Part shown: positions 34,121 through 48,963 of the stretch, piece by piece
Numbering within the stretch: the first letter of the stretch is position 1
Layout: the number at the start of each line of letters is the position of its first letter
Assembly: GCA_024734555.1 (NCBI GenBank)
Contig: JANPWX010000073.1
Coordinates: 2,393,192 to 2,457,191, forward strand
Origin: Trochalopteron elliotii
Taxonomy: Eukaryota > Chordata > Aves > Passeriformes > Leiothrichidae
Length of the DNA: 64,000 nt
Direction: 5' to 3'
Position numbers and translations under genes: made by a program
The notes under the pieces: generated by a model
The model's database searches: none
Seen by the model: only the letters and a program-made list of their open reading frames with translations
Told to the model about the DNA's origin: nothing

Positions 34121-37100
34121 GTCCAGACCCAATGTGCAAAGCAAGCTGGGTTCCACTGTGTCCCTACACAGTGCCCAAAAGTATTTGGTATGATCTCACC
34201 ATGGACACACTAACTGCTTGCCTGCATGAGATGCTGAGCATCCTGCTCTGCCTGGCCCTGCCCTGCTGAGGAGGTGGGTCTAGAGACCTCTGGAGATCAA
34301 TTACCACATCCTTTATTCTCCCATTCCGTGATCTTTCTAGTTGTTTTACCAACACATTTTTGGGCAGAAAAATAGAAGGGGAATGCAAATTACTCCTTCT
34401 AAACATATAAATATATATAAATGTATTAAAAATAGATGATTTCTCCCATATAACAACCTCTACTCCTTATTAGAGAAGAGAATGTGAACTCCATTTTAAC
34501 TGGTGGTGTTGCATCCCCTTACCACTTACACAAATCAGGTAAAAATATTCAGCAATGTCTCATGTCTACCTTTTTTCTTTCTAATACTTTTTATCTACTT
34601 CAAAACAACTCAGCTATACTGTGGGTCTAAAGTTCAGCTCCAACTCAGATATTATTAGGATCATCTACTACCTAAGCGGTCTGCTGCAGAAAAGGTGAAG
34701 GAATTGGAAAGAAGAAAATTCCAATTAAAAATAGGAAGTGTGGAGTACAAAGAGATACTGTGAAATGGTGGCAAGCGAGTATAAGAAAGACAAGCAGAGA
34801 CTGTCAAATAAGCAGCAGGAATGCAAAGAGATGGAGATTTTAATAAAAAAAACATGATAACTAAAGCTAGTCAGAAGCAATTGTATTTTTCTCTGGAAAC
34901 ATTTTTACAACAATATGAATTGCTAGGGTTTGGGTTTGGTTTTTTCCCTAGAGGCTGGCTGTATAAAAAAAAGAGCTTTCATCAAACACAAAAGTGTTTT
35001 CAGTACAAACAGGAAAAAATACCTTTTCAGATTTTTCTGGTTTTTTTCTTTTTCTTTTAAGAAAGTACAAAGGAAAATATTAGTTATATAATTGTAGTTA
35101 CACCTTCCATTAAATCTTCCATGGAAAAAAGTTTCAGACACCTCATGGAGTAATATGCAAGGGAATGGCAGCCTGGGACAGCTTGGCTGCTGTCAAACCA
35201 TTATTTTTCCAGCAATGGTATTTCACATTTGATTGTAAGGATTTTACACATGCCTCGTATTCCTTGGAAGAAAAACCACACCACAAGCAAATTATTAGGG
35301 GGAAATAACTTCATATCTCAAAAGGTAATTGCAGAGATCTTCAAAACTACAAATGAGAGATTACCATTCTTCTTTCTGTTCTTTTCCTCTACTCCAAATA
35401 ATTCCCAGCTTTCACTGCTGTCTTCTCCAGTCATTCATGAAATATTTGTCTCTATGAAGCCCCCAAATGAGCTCTTCTATACACAGCAGACAGGGCAAAT
35501 AATCCATCAGCCTGCCTATGTGCGACTCTTGATATCATGAGCACCAGGCAGTTTTACAATGCAAAATGCTGACTTTTAAATTTTTCCTAAAGTAAGGCTA
35601 TAGATACAGGTAATTATAGAAACATTGAATCAGTTCCTCTGGACTATTTGCAAAAGAGCTATTCTGTGAAATGGAAAACCTTGGGAACCACCAGGTCCCA
35701 GAACACTGGCAGATCAAAAGCCCCAACTTGCAGTGGTTATTGGCCAAGCAAATGTGTTATCTGGAGTAGGAGGGAATACATGAAATTAGGATCTAGCTTC
35801 AGCCAGTTTCCTGCCTTCGCTCCCTATTCTCTGCTCTACTTCTAACATCAGCTTGATTTAAAATTATGCTGTTAAAACACAGGAGCCTAAGGGAATGTCC
35901 AGAGCAAATATACAGATTCTTGTCACGGTTTTGCAGCACCATACACCAAAGATGTGCTTCCCATCTTTGCCTATTCGACCCTTTATGGAGAGAGTTGCCA
36001 GGATTATTCCTGTTTGGGTTTTTTTTCTGGGGGTTTGTCCTTTTCATGTGGTGTAAATCAACTGGAGAAGCTGGCATCAGGCAGTCAGAAGGGGGTGTGG
36101 GGGGACTAGAAGCAATGTCTCAGGGGAGAAGGAGGGAGAGCAATGGCTTTGCTCCTACACTTTGTTTCCACACACCTCAGCCTTACTCTCTCCAGCTGAA
36201 GTGTCATCACGGTGCCACACCTCCTGGTCTGCATGGTCAGAACTGTCCTATCATGCAATCACAGCCTCCCTTACCCAGGCATTTGGTATTCTGTGCCTCT
36301 GCATCTCATTTCCAGCAGCCCTGTGTAGGGAGCTATTGTTGCTGTTTGGCAGATAAGCATGAAAAAGAAAAAAGACAAAACGTTGTAGCAGTCCTGGTCT
36401 CAGCCAAAATTCAAATGCTTGGGGGACTTTCCTTGCCAAATCAGTGAACAAACAAATAAACAAACACTTTTTTCCCCCCTATTTTGGCTCCAAGAAAACA
36501 TGTCATTCAATTCAAAAAGAATGCTCCCTTTCCATTTTCAGTAAGTTTAACAGAAACAAACAATGGGAATGAAAGACTGAAGGCAGACATAGCTTTATTC
36601 AGCAGTGCAGTGTTAAAAACCACAAAGCACAGAGGGGCAGCTTTCTCCATGTGATGGGACCATGAAATATTCATTTTTCCCCATTTTAGGTCTACCTCCC
36701 CTCTATAGGAGGTTCATGTGTAAATTTAGGTACATCTTCACATTTCTCTGCCCAAACCTAATCACTTAGTTCCTAATGATGACTCTCTACCTATGTTCTT
36801 CCCAGTCTGTTTATCCCAAGTTTTTTCATTATGCATAAAAGAGGTGTTAGTCGAAATGATACTGACATGTGATAAATGTGGGTTAACTGATATTCTAAAA
36901 CTCAAATGAAAATCTCAGCCTTAGGGAGAGGGAGCAGCAAAAAATAATCACCTTGGGAGCCTTCAACAATATTAAGACTGGCATGCTGAGGCACTGGAAA
37001 TGGCTGGGGAGCCAAACACTGGCAAGAGCAGCATCTACACCACAGCTCACCAGCAGCAAGAGGCAAAAATTCAGAAGGAAACCAAACACTGCTCAATGTA

Positions 37101-38879
37101 CCAAGAGTGCAAGGTTACATGAGAACCACTTTGTAAGACCACTAAGTCAGTCACCACAGACCCTGGTGAATCCAAAACTTCTCCAGTTTTCCTGTACCAG
37201 GAAGAAAAGCTGGGTGGGAACTGTCCAGGCAGTGCCAGCTATCTCAGAAGGCAATTTAGCAGCACCAAGAGTGTGCTCCCCCACCCCTGGCACAGATCAT
37301 CCTCTGCCCCTGCACATCTAGAGAGGTACATGCTGTGTGACCATTCTTTGCATTGGACTTCAAAAAGCAATGAAATCCATTGCAGTTTTGCTTGTAACTC
37401 TTTCATTTCCACATTGTCCCTGCTTCCTGGGATTCTTGCTTTTCTCACTGCACTTTGTTCTTTAACGACTTCTTTCTGGATCTTAAAAATAGGAGTAATT
37501 ACAGGAAAGGTTCTGTTAGGCTATTCTAAATAAATGAAGGCCCTTTAAAAATAGCTGTTGTGAAAATTAAATAAAAGAATCATCTGCCTTGCTGTCCACA
37601 CCCCATGATTTTTAAAGGTGTTTTAGTCAACTTGCAGCATTAGCTTTATGTATAAAAGAGAATTTAACATGACTGAATCTGGCCATGTCAAATTATGCAA
37701 TCCACAAGATTTGGTTTCCTCGCTCTGCATCCTTAGATCTCCAGGAGTGTGGCAGGAAAGATGTGTGTAATGAACTTTACACTAAAGTCAGATGCTCTTT
37801 TTTGCTTTCCCCACGTGAGTTAAACTAAGAGTCGTTCAGCAGTGTTTCAGCACGCACACAAACACAGCAGGATGCTGAGCTATATTGCCAGTGCTGTATG
37901 CAATGGCTGTGTGGGGAGTAATTGAATCAATGAAACCTGTTTGCAGTGCCTGGCCAGCACATGCAAGGACACTGCCCCAGTTTTGAGAATGGAAGGTGAA
38001 TGACCGAGAATGCCTGTCCTATGACCCGTGTGGGTGGAGCAGTTTTGAGCTGTGCGAGGATCAGTGCTTCCCAAATCTAATTTCAAGCAGAGAATTCCTT
38101 CAAAAGGAAAAGAGAATTTCATTTTGCAGGACTCAAGTAGTCCCTGAGCTCTTCCCTGATACTGGCAAGCAGGCTGCAATACTACCAGTAGATTTTTAGC
38201 TTGGTTTCTAAGGAAACAAGGCCTTTGTAAGCACACAGGAGTGTGTGCCTTTGTGTGTGTATGTTTGTGAGCTTCTTGGATACCCTTCACCTCCAAAAGC
38301 TTTTGAGCTCATTGGCTGATTTCAAACCAACTTTGCTGAAGCTATTGAAGGTACAGTATTCTTACAAGAATCCTGAAAATAGGTGATCACATAAAGGCTG
38401 TGCTGTTCATTCTGCCACTGACAGAAAGGCTAACAGAATCACTTTCCAGACTTCAAGAAATCCAGGATACTGGATACTGTACTTCATTATTTCCACAGAT
38501 CATGAATCTGGTTGTTTTCCCTTGAAGCATTACCCAACAAACACTGGATTAAGCCCCATCAAAAGCCCCTTCTAAGAGCCTCTGAACACTGGCCCACACT
38601 GCATGCAAACTGATGCTGGCAAAGGGACTATAGGCATAAACTTGATAAAGCCCAGCATTGTTAGTGCATTATGTTTTGCAAGGAGCACAGGGGCCAAGTA
38701 CTCACTTGAGTCTCAGCTAAGTGGGCTTCAGGCTGTTGTATGTGTTGAGTATTTGACCAAAGCACCTAAAATACTCAGACTTGGTTGCTTTTACTGTTGC
38801 TTTTCCCCTTTGTGCTGACTCTGCTCTCTAAATGTATCCAGAGAGTGTCTCCAGGAGAGAGGGAATGGAGGGCGCCAAT
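34121..38879. other. Intergenic DNA, no gene seen
   Basis: No exon or transposon recognised. The longest frame (35866-36447, plus, 193 codons) contains a hydrophobic FLFGFFFWGFVLFMW stretch but no family signature, no clear start context and no neighbour that supports it. Confidence 0.6.
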
Positions 38880-39420
38880 GAAGCGGAGATGTACTTAATG
38901 CAGACACCATTAATAAATCACTGATAGTTAAGATATAGATTGGGTGATGGGTGGCAGATGGGAAGGAGGAATGTCAAATTGCTTTTCTCATATAGATTAT
39001 TGGATTAACAAGGAAGCAGCGGGCATGTGGCAAACCAGTGTAACAAATTACTATCATAAAAAAAAAAGATAGAGCTGATCGCAGGCTGGTAATAATGCCA
39101 TGTCGGCCATTAGCTCTCTGGAGAGGTACTTAGAGCACAACATCCGTCTTCTGGAAAAGAGACGGCCACTGCAACACCAGAGTGAAGGAGGCCCCCATTT
39201 GCTTCTCCTGCCCCCTCCCCCTGCCTCTGACACTAGAGCTCATGCTGTTGAAGCAGGGTGGACTACAGCAGCTGTAATGAATAATTACCATCACTTCTAA
39301 TAAGCACTGCTAATTATTCCCCCCTGCCCATGACCAGGCGTTTGCATTCCCCTGCACCAATGAAGACAATATTGGCATGACATCAGTAGGCGAGCAACAA
39401 ACTGGAAAACTGACTCTGTT
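38880..39420. promoter_or_regulatory. Candidate developmental enhancer (homeobox-site cluster)
   Basis: An AT-motif cluster stands out in an otherwise plain region: TAAT/ATTA cores recur from about 38897 on and are densest at 39275-39320, where TAATGAATAATTACC is followed by CTAATAAGCACTGCTAATTA. An octamer-like TTTGCAT lies at 39341-39347 and ACAATATTGGC follows. No long ORF and no repeat signature. Such clustering is common in conserved non-coding enhancers, but conservation cannot be seen from one sequence. The call is an inference. Confidence 0.3.
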
Positions 39421-42400
39421 CTTGGGTCCCCATCCTGCTCTGTCTGAAGTGCATGACTAAAATCCCATTTGCTTTCAATGAAAACAGATCAAGTCTTAGA
39501 TTTCCTGCTGCTCCAGCCACTGAGCATGTGCACCTACCTACACTAAAAGAATTATGTACTATTGTGCTGCAAATAATGGTCCCTAATCCTCATTGGAATA
39601 AACCTCAGGTTGGCTTTAGTGCCTTCTGCCAGAGTCCTCGTTGCCTCCTACCAGGAACTAGGTATTCCTGTGTGCAGAGAGCAAACACAGCAGGGCTGTG
39701 GACTACAGGTGTTATGCTGTTAGCAAGTATATCTTCTAAAATTAATAAACTAAGCAATGGGGCAGCTGTGAAAGTCCTATGTTGAGAAAAGAAGGAATGA
39801 GTAGCATAGCATGGCATAGCACAGCCCAGACCATCTATTTTGGTCACTAGTAAGTTATTTATGGGTTCAGTCACTTGGTCTCACAGATTTCCATTTTAGC
39901 TTAGGCTGGGTAAAATCATATTTTTCTTCCCTGCCCAGGCATGTTTCAATGTTCTGGTTTGGGACACCCTGCCTTGATATGTAGGAGGCTGCAACCCTCT
40001 GCCTTTAGCACCACCTCCAGCTGCTCCAGCCCAGCAGAGCTCCAGATCCCCCAGCTGCTCACACAGCCTCCCTCCCTCCAAGGACTGCAGCCAGTGTGAC
40101 TTAAGAAAGCAGAAATTGATTTCCAGACTTGGAGTATTTTTCTTAGCCTTGAAACGTGCTAGAGCAATAGGGCTGGCACAATAATGCAGGGAAGCCTTCC
40201 TCCCACTCAAGTGCCTTTCTCATGTGAGCAGGGAGCACTGCTGCAGAATCCAGCTGCTGACAGCCCTGGGTGTTCACCACCAGGGAAGCCTGCATGCCTT
40301 TCAGAGCACAGGCAGCAAGGTGTGCATGGCAGGCTGCAAGGCAGAGCCCACCTTCTGCATAAAATCATATGTAAACACATAATCACACATGATATTTTAG
40401 CAGGTATGTGCTGCAAAACCTAGCAAAGGCTGCCCAGCTGATATTTCACTTGGAGGTGGTTTTCTCTGCACCCTGTGCTGCTCCTGACTCATGTGTGTGA
40501 TGAGTCAGGGTTAGAGAAGTGTAAGGAGCAGATCCCCTCCTGTGGCACCTTTCTGGTGCCTCAGACCCAGTGCCAAGCTCCAGCATGAGACCCTCCTGAG
40601 CCATCCCTGCATTTCCATCCTGATTCCTTCCACCTGGCCTGACCTCAGCCTCCCCTTTCCCTCCTCTCCTCTGCCAGCTCCCAGTTCCATGCGAGGCCAC
40701 TGTCCCTTGATCTCTTCCCTGTTTGTTTCACTCCTCCTTTGAATGAGGCCTTTGCCCAGGCAGCTGGGCTCTCTAAAAGCCTCATAATTTCATTTAGCTG
40801 CTGACCCTTCGGCTCTAGGCTGATTTTGGCCAGAAGCCTTGCAGACTAGGACACAGAAAAGCAAGAAACACCAGGAAGTTTGAAGAGAGTGGTTTTCTAG
40901 CTTCAGTGGTCAACCTCCACATCAGAAAAACCACAAGTGCTGTTGGTCCTCAAAGGTCATTTTCTCGAGACTGAGACGTCACAGGCACCTTATTAGTGCC
41001 ACCCAAATCCCATAACAGATCTGTGATCAATCAGCTTCTGCTTCCAGGGTGGTTACCTGGCACTTCCCACATGCACAAAATTAAAACCCTATTAAAGATG
41101 AAATGGGTGAGTTTCTCCATGTGCACATTTGTGCATACAGCTAATGTCTCAGGGCTGGTGGGACAGGGCTGGGACTGTCATTACAGCCACGCCACAACCT
41201 ACCACAGGCGCCAAGGGCTACAGCTCTCCATGGAAACTCTAATCCCTGTGAAATGGGATCTTAGTTTGTTTTTGTTTTAAGAAACCCATGAAAAATAGCT
41301 GAGAGATCGCAGAGCTAGATAGAAAGCTTTAAGAACGCCAACACCTTATCACACAGACTGCCCCTAGCCCTATTCCCCAAACAGTCAAGCTGGCTTCTAG
41401 GGTTAGTTTCTGAAGACACAAGTTATTTATGATTTCCACCCACCTCTCAACATGCACTTCGTCTGTTGTCTCTCCTTTGTCAGTTAAAAAAAAACCCAAA
41501 AAACCCCAGATAAAAATGGAGGGCAATTTCATCATCTACACATTTTTTCCCATATAATTTATGCTGGACAGATGAATTGAAATGATGGAAGTGGTTTAAA
41601 TGTACAGTGGAGAAGCTGTTTGTCCATCATATGCTTAAGGGAAAAAATAGCAACACCACCCACTGATTATGCAGTCAGTATTACGGCTTTACATATGCTG
41701 CTGTGTGGAATGAATTCAGGAATGACAGTATCATTGTATACCAGTTGAGGATTCATTTTCTGGCTAATGTATAGCTCAGATCATTTCTCACAAAGCACAG
41801 CTCTGGCCTGGCTTTCTCACTGAGCTGTAATAGCAAAGTTAGAGAGTGCTAAATTTCCACACAGCATTTCACTGCCTTCATTGTGGCATTGGTGCCACAA
41901 TTTCAGGGAGGGATGGAATAACAAACGCTCGATTTCCAATTTCCTGTCCAGTGCATCAGGGTAGAGCTTCATGTCCAGTTTGTCCAAGCAGCTGCACATC
42001 TGCAAAGCACTGGGCACTTTCAGTCCATGTCCTGGGAGCCAGACATGTCCCACAGGTGTTGTCACCTCCTGTTAGCCAGCACAGTGAGGACATCAAAGGA
42101 GTAGGCGCTCTCAACAACCAACATCAGGCTGTGATATGGCCTGCAAAAGTGCTGAAGTGGTAAACCAGGCCTGATTGAAGGGGTTAAAAAAACCCAAACC
42201 CTAAAAGGCCCAGAAAATGCCCCAATTTGTTTCTCCATAGGAAACATGGGTATTTTCCAATGAGGAAATGCTCCTGCTTTTAGTGTGTTTATGGTGTATG
42301 GCCTCCTGAGTTACAGACCAGAGCAACATGACCCATTTATAACACAGAGCAGCAGACATTCCATGGGAAACAGCAAGGGCCACTATAAACATTGGATTTA

Positions 42401-45400
42401 TGAGATTAAATAAAATGTGTTTATCAAGCCAGTGAGGTGCATATAAAGATAAGAAATTGTGCCAAGTGTATAAGAAGTCCATCTTCTAAAACACTGGCAG
42501 GTTTCAAATAAAGATTTCAACAGCAACATTTGGCAAAAGAAAAAGAACTCCAGCTTCTCTAGGCATCCTTTGAAAGTGGTTTGTCAATCTATGGACCGTG
42601 GGCTGTTCTTGCCCTCTCAGGCCACTGGGACAGGTGGTTCCAGGCTTCTCTGTGTCTGTTAAAGTGCCAGGTGCACCTGCAGGAATTAAAGCATATAGGT
42701 CTTTGTGCAGGAAGCTAATCTCTTGAATTTTATCCGTTAATTAACTAGAAGCCAACTGGAGAGTACAGGTGTTTGGCAGTTTCATGAGACACATACCACA
42801 GAGGCAGCAGCTGCTGTTGTATTACCTGAAACTGCCAAATGTTCCTCACTTGTAGCCCAGCACAGAGAACTGCACCACGGGTGACCCAAATGCTGTTACT
42901 CTCTGTGCTGCAATGAGATTTTGGTCAGCTTTAGCTGTAGAGGAGTCTCAAGTCTCAGACTGATGAGTCCCAGCTGATCTAGCCATTGGATTTAAGATGT
43001 TGTGGTCCCAGCTGTGTTTCTGCCTGAGGTCTGACATGACAGCAGGGATGCTCCATGGTACTTGTGCCAGTGTCTCTGCTCCCATGGTGCTGGTAAACCC
43101 AGGGAGAAGCAGCCAAGAAAGCAGCATGGCTGGCAGTGTGTGGCAGCAGCAAAGGTCACAGCCCCCAGCTGCACTAGACCCAAAATCAGGGGTGCATCAC
43201 ATGAGTTATATTGTGGTGGGGGAAAGGAGGAGGATTTCTTATATTCCACAAACTAACACAAAGGTCTGAAAGATGACAAAGCATCCCTGTATTGCCAGCC
43301 CTGCCAGGGCCGTACGTTTGAAGCAGGTCTTGGCAGCCCACAAAAGTGGAACGGCTGGGAATGGATCTAAATGCCACATTGTAGCTTCATGTCCAGAAAA
43401 TGAGCAGCCAGGACTGGCTTCAGGTGAAAAAAATATCCAAGTTTTTACATGAACAGCCTCCCTTCTCTGAGGCCCCCTGTCCCTTTCCCCTCTCTATCTT
43501 GCCTCGGTTTTGTTTATGGTGTGGGTTCTGGTCTGTAGGTGGGAGGTAGCTGTGGGTATTCCAAACTGGAAGCAGTTCAAGATCTGTTCCCAGTCCTATG
43601 TCCCAGGCCACCATCTATGTCCTAGTCAGAGTTTTAAGAGGAAAGAGTTTGAGGATTGTGTAACAGAGATAATTGGAGATGCCCATTGCCCTGCTGTGAG
43701 CACAGGACAGTGATGGCCGCAGCTGAGGGGAGGCAATGGTGAGACCCTCAGAGGATTATTCAGTGAGCATCCAGGCTTGATTTTTTCAAGGGATGCTTAA
43801 GATTGCAATGCATCCAGCTCCCATAAACCTCCTCTGAAAACCCACATCTCCTGCAGGGATGAGATCTAGCGTGCACCCACTGAGTTTGTCTGCAAGAGCT
43901 CCAGTGTGCCTGGCACAGGCACAGGGATGACAGAACAGCAGGGTTCCCTGGTGAGGCCACCGGAGCTGTGAACAGACAGAAAGGTCTCTCCCCCACACCT
44001 CCCCCCAGCTGATTATCATGCTCCAGGAAGGTTTTGCATGTGCAAGATATCTGTAAGGCCTGCTGCCAACTTTTTGTCAAAGCACCGATTTCTCATGATG
44101 TGAGCTACTGCTTTTTTCTAGTAATTATTGATAATGCTCTTGGATGAATTACAGACATTTAAAAATGAATTAGACTGTATGTGTGTCTGTCTCTCCCGTC
44201 CCCTTTCTGTTTCCCCACCACAGGATCTATGGCTTTGAAATGTTGATACATATTCATTACAGCTTCTAAGACTTGAAAGGCATAGCTAAAGGGAGAGCTC
44301 AGATCAACAAGAATGTGAAAGCAGCAATGAAAGCAGGATCCTGGCTGTAAGCACAGTGAGTAAGCAGCATTTGAGCAGTCAGCACAGGGAACAGGGTACC
44401 AGGTCTGAATCCAGGTCCTGGTTCTGCTACTGCCTCTGATGGCTGCAGACAGGACATTGTGTCCTGGCTCCCTCGGCCACAGGATTGACTGGTGATGCTC
44501 ACCAGGCCTCTGAAGCATTATGTGCCATAAATGCAATCTCAGGTGACAAATGAATCCAACCATCACATTTCCTGCCATTTCCACTTGACAAAGCAATGAA
44601 TCCAACGAGAATTTCTTTTGGGGAAAAAAGAGCCCTGAGCATGTACCAAAACCACAGGTGAGAGCATCCTGTGCTCATGGTGTTGAGAGCAGAATCCCAG
44701 TGGCAGATGGTGCACACACACTTTTGTACAGGCAGGCACACACTGGCACACGGGCTCCATGCTTCCACAGAGACACGCTTTGTTCTGCCTTGTTTTGAAG
44801 AGTTCTCAACACAGAAGTTCAAACAACGTGGCAACTTTGGATGTCTCTTCCATACCTGCTCCTATAGCCTGGGATGCAGTGAGGAAAGGCACATGAAAGA
44901 TGGTTGTGTTAGAGCTGTTGCAGTGGTGCAGGTGTGAAGAGAAGCAAACCCTCTTTGTACCAGTGGAGTGGCATGGTGTCAACACTTTCATATGGCTCTT
45001 TTCACTCCTTTCCCACTGCAGCTCTCTGGGTGAGTTTCTTTTATGTGACAGTATGTCTAGCACCAGAAGGCATTTGGCTAGTGGTCTCCATTCAGGGCAA
45101 GACAGAAAATCATATTTGGTAGGAATTCAATCATAATCTGGAAGAATACCCTCCCAACTGAATTTTAACTACAGGGAAGTTTTTGATTTTAGCAACCTGG
45201 CGTTTTTTTTCAACAAAATCAATGCAGCTGGAGAATTCCCAAGCAGGCGTGCCTGTGACCTCTGAGTAGTTCTGCCTCTCCCTGGCACAGCTTCAGAATG
45301 CAAAACTGTGCATTTGGGACACCTTCAAGCTCTTGTGTGAAGGCACATTCACCTGTTAAAACTCTGTCTGGATTACTCATTTCATGCCTTTACAGTCAAG

Positions 45401-48400
45401 GCACCACCTGCAATTTTTTTTTATTTCTTCCTGAGAATCATTTTATGCTTGTGTTAAATGCCAGGCTGGTGAAAAGTTTCATATTAACAGCAAAAGGCCT
45501 CAACACAGAGCAGGCTGAGTACTAGCACTGCTTGAATAAGATTTTTCCTTACAGACTCTGATGCTAATGTGTCTCCAATATTATCCCCAGAGATGAGAGA
45601 CTCGCTTTCACTTTCTAGCCCCTCTGCCAGGCTTGCCAGTGAAAGAGGGAGACAGTTTCCAGCAGTGATGGTATTTCTGACGTGCACTGATCAAGTAGGA
45701 ACTGGACTGGGACTAAGTTCATTTCCTATCGGCTGACAGCCAGTCAGCACGTGATAGAAATTTGCAGTCCCTGCTGGTGTGGGGGCTGGATTCATATTGG
45801 CAAACTCCACATGAAAAGGCTGTCTAACCCATTACTAAACTGTTGATGCCAAGACATTTCTCTGTCTCCTGTGAGGATTCATTTTATGGTCTTTATGATG
45901 AATAGCCCTTGATATAAAATAGTTGGGGATAAAAAGGTACAAAATAGAAAAAAGCATATACAGGAAGAAAAGCATAGCTCTCTGTTTCTTGATACACAAA
46001 GATCTATCTCTGAACTCTGGAAATATGCAGGCTGGATAAGGGAGGCCACTAGATTTATGAAGGAGACCTTCTTTTGTCCCTTACACAAAGGTCACGTCTG
46101 GATCATAAGCTCAAACCATCACGTGAGAAGAGGGATGCAAAGCAGATTTCCAGGAACCCTGACCAGCTGCAGTCCCCAGGGATGCTCTGTGAGAATGAGT
46201 TGGGACTTATTGTGGTTGAAGCGAGAGCCTCTCCTTCCCCTGGTGCACCCAGAAGGGAGGTCACATAGGAAATGATGCCCAGACAAAAAAAAAACAAGTC
46301 CTACACAAGAGTGCCTGGGCTGAGCACTTTTCAATCCATGGCAAAGCACAGGGTATGAATCAATACTCTGACTCACCTTATCAAAAGTGCGGTGTAGGAA
46401 GCTCAGTAAACCCAACACACAGCAGCAGTCATGTGTCAGCCCCAACCTCTGCTTTCTCTTGGGTTTCTTTTGGGCTTTTTCCTCTGCCACTGCCATGCAG
46501 CTCCCACTTCCCAGGGCAGAGATTGCAAGATCCACTTGCTAACATGGATCAGGCAGGAGGCACAGGCCAGGCACTGGACAGCATAAGCCAACTTAGTACC
46601 ATGGATCCAATGTCTCTGCCCCAGTTTTACACTGGGAGAGAGTATGGCCAAGTGTGGTGTTAGGTAAGCTATGAAATGTGTTGCTTAATTTACATACACT
46701 TGACACTTTGGAGGGCATTGAAGGGCTGTTCCTTCAGCTGTTCAAGAAGCAGCAGCTGGAGTGAAGGAGCAGTAGTTTGGATAGTCAGCCCTGCTACACA
46801 ATTGATGGGATGCCTTAGGGCAGCACCACCTCAGGCGAGGCACAGAACATGTGTTTAGGCACATCCCTTTCCTGGAAGGGATGAACCATGCCCCAAGTGC
46901 TGCTAGAAACCCTCCTTTCTGTGATCATGCAGTGCAACTGATGTACCTTCATAAACCACCACAAGTCAGGCTTTGGCTTTGGCTTACAATAATGGTTCTG
47001 TTTGGTGGCCAGGATTGTTCTGTTTGATAACTAACTACTTAAATGTGGCCTTCATCAGCACCTTTGTCCCAAGATAAGGAGAGTGTCAGAAATATATCAG
47101 CCATGGTTTAGGGGTAGCTGGATGCTGCTGTTCTGAATTAATAGTGGGACAGCCTCCACTCACAAGACCTGAGTGAGGCAGCCACAAGGACTGTGGTTCT
47201 CATGACACCAGTGTATGGTCTCCTTACAAGCAAACCTATCATGTCCATCAAGTTACTTTCTAAGGGTAGATGAGACTCCAAGTGAACTGCACATTACCCT
47301 CTGATAACAGGCTACCTGGTCTCATGCTGTGTCTGTCCATCATCTCCCACGGCCACTCAGGAGAACAAACCACAATCAAAAGCTTGGAGAGTAGGAGGGG
47401 ACATAATGCTGGGAATTGTTTCAACCAGCAAGCCAAGACCTTTCATAAGGTCTGCAGTTTGAGAAAATCTGTGTCTCTGAAAAGACAACAAGAGGTTTCT
47501 GTGCACTCAGCCAGGGGATTCCAGCTAAATGGCATGCCAAGCTCTGGAGCTGCAGTGGACTCTCATAGGCTGAACAGACCAAGGCTGGTATAGACCAAGC
47601 CAGACCCAGACCCACACAGAGCACAATGCAGGATACCAAAAGACTTAATTCAGTCTTAGAACCACAGCTTCTTGCTGATATTGGAAGAGGTGATGGGCAC
47701 ATTAAGGATGGGGGAGCAAACTCCAGGCCATTAATAGCAGGTCTAGTAATTGCAGCTATGGATTAAAGAAGCTAGATGTTATAGGCACTGTGGTACTATA
47801 TCACCATGGGCAGAGAGGTGTCATGGGGAGGAGTTAAATAAATCCATATTAAAGGAGCTCATTACCCATGCCAAAGTGTATGCATATGTTAGAGCCTGGA
47901 TCTGTGCTGCTGGCTGCCATCCCAAACCAATGCACAGCACAGCAAGAGGGAAACGACAGAATCTATTTCCCTGAGATTCTGGAAAGGGAAACAAATCTTT
48001 CCTCAGAAGGGGAAGTCCAGCATGTTTTTTCTACCTTTTCAGTAGGGCACAGAACCAGCAAAGACAGCAGTCTTCTCCCTTGGACAGAGTCACTTCCTCC
48101 TTTCACTGCCAATGCTTGCCTCTGGCAGGCTGAGGTTTAGGGCCTCATCTGAGCTGAAGGACCAAATGCTCCACTTCTTCTTCCTGATGGCACCTCGTTT
48201 CATCTGCGCAAGAGAAGAACAGGAGGTATCTGATCTGGAGCTGCCTTCAGCCACAGAAGTTGAGTGGTGTCTTGCACTCTGTGCATGCACAGGTAGACAA
48301 CACAAACACTGTCACCACCCCCAGCCAGGGACAAGTTCATTCCTCCTGGCAAGGGCTGTGCTCTCAATGTGTTTCAGGGCATGCCAGTCTTCTGCATGTC

Positions 48401-48876
48401 CCTCCTGACATTCCACCTCCAGCACATGGAATATTGCTTTACTGGCCTGGAAGTACTCTGTAGGAATAGCTATGGTTGCAAGCCTCCTTTGTCACTTAAT
48501 GCCTCAAGTTCCTGTGATCACAGCTACTTGAGGCATGTGAGTGGTCTTGACTGTTTCAGATTTCAGTAAGATGCATGAAGGAACATTTAAGCTATGCCCA
48601 CAGCTCTCCTTCTGCATAATCCAAGACAGGTCTCCTTCCTTTCTTCTTTGGGGTGGATCAGAAAGCCGATCTGTTAATTTATCCTTATATGTTCTTTAAT
48701 TCATCTACATATGTAACAGCTGTATCTGGGAGCTGCTAACACAAGATCAGTTCTCATTATACCAAGGAAAAAGTGTAGGGGTTTATTCCTGTTCTCACTT
48801 TTAAAATCAGACAAAGAATTCTTATAATGACTGGCTTTGGGCAAGAAAGTAATCAGCAAAAAGTAGAGCAGCTTGA
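39421..48876. other. Intergenic DNA, no gene seen
   Basis: About 9.5 kb without a supported exon, RNA gene or transposon. A short array of imperfect GCATA-type repeats lies at about 39800-39826. Open frames of 100-150 codons at 43.7-46.5 kb are on both strands and look random. Confidence 0.55.

Positions 48877-48920
<44 letters not shown>
48877..48920. repeat. CTAT tetranucleotide microsatellite (11 units)
   Basis: Eleven perfect CTAT units directly followed by a TG dinucleotide array. Perfect length suggests it is polymorphic. Confidence 0.97.

Positions 48921-48959
<39 letters not shown>
48921..48959. repeat. TG dinucleotide microsatellite
   Basis: About 19.5 uninterrupted TG units adjoining the CTAT array, a compound microsatellite of about 83 bases in all. 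Confidence 0.97.

Positions 48960-48963
<4 letters not shown>

Noticed and set aside
35866..36447. 193-codon plus-strand open frame with a hydrophobic stretch
   Set aside because: Longest frame outside the CpG island, but such a length is near what chance gives in 64 kb, and no domain, splice context or neighbour supports it.
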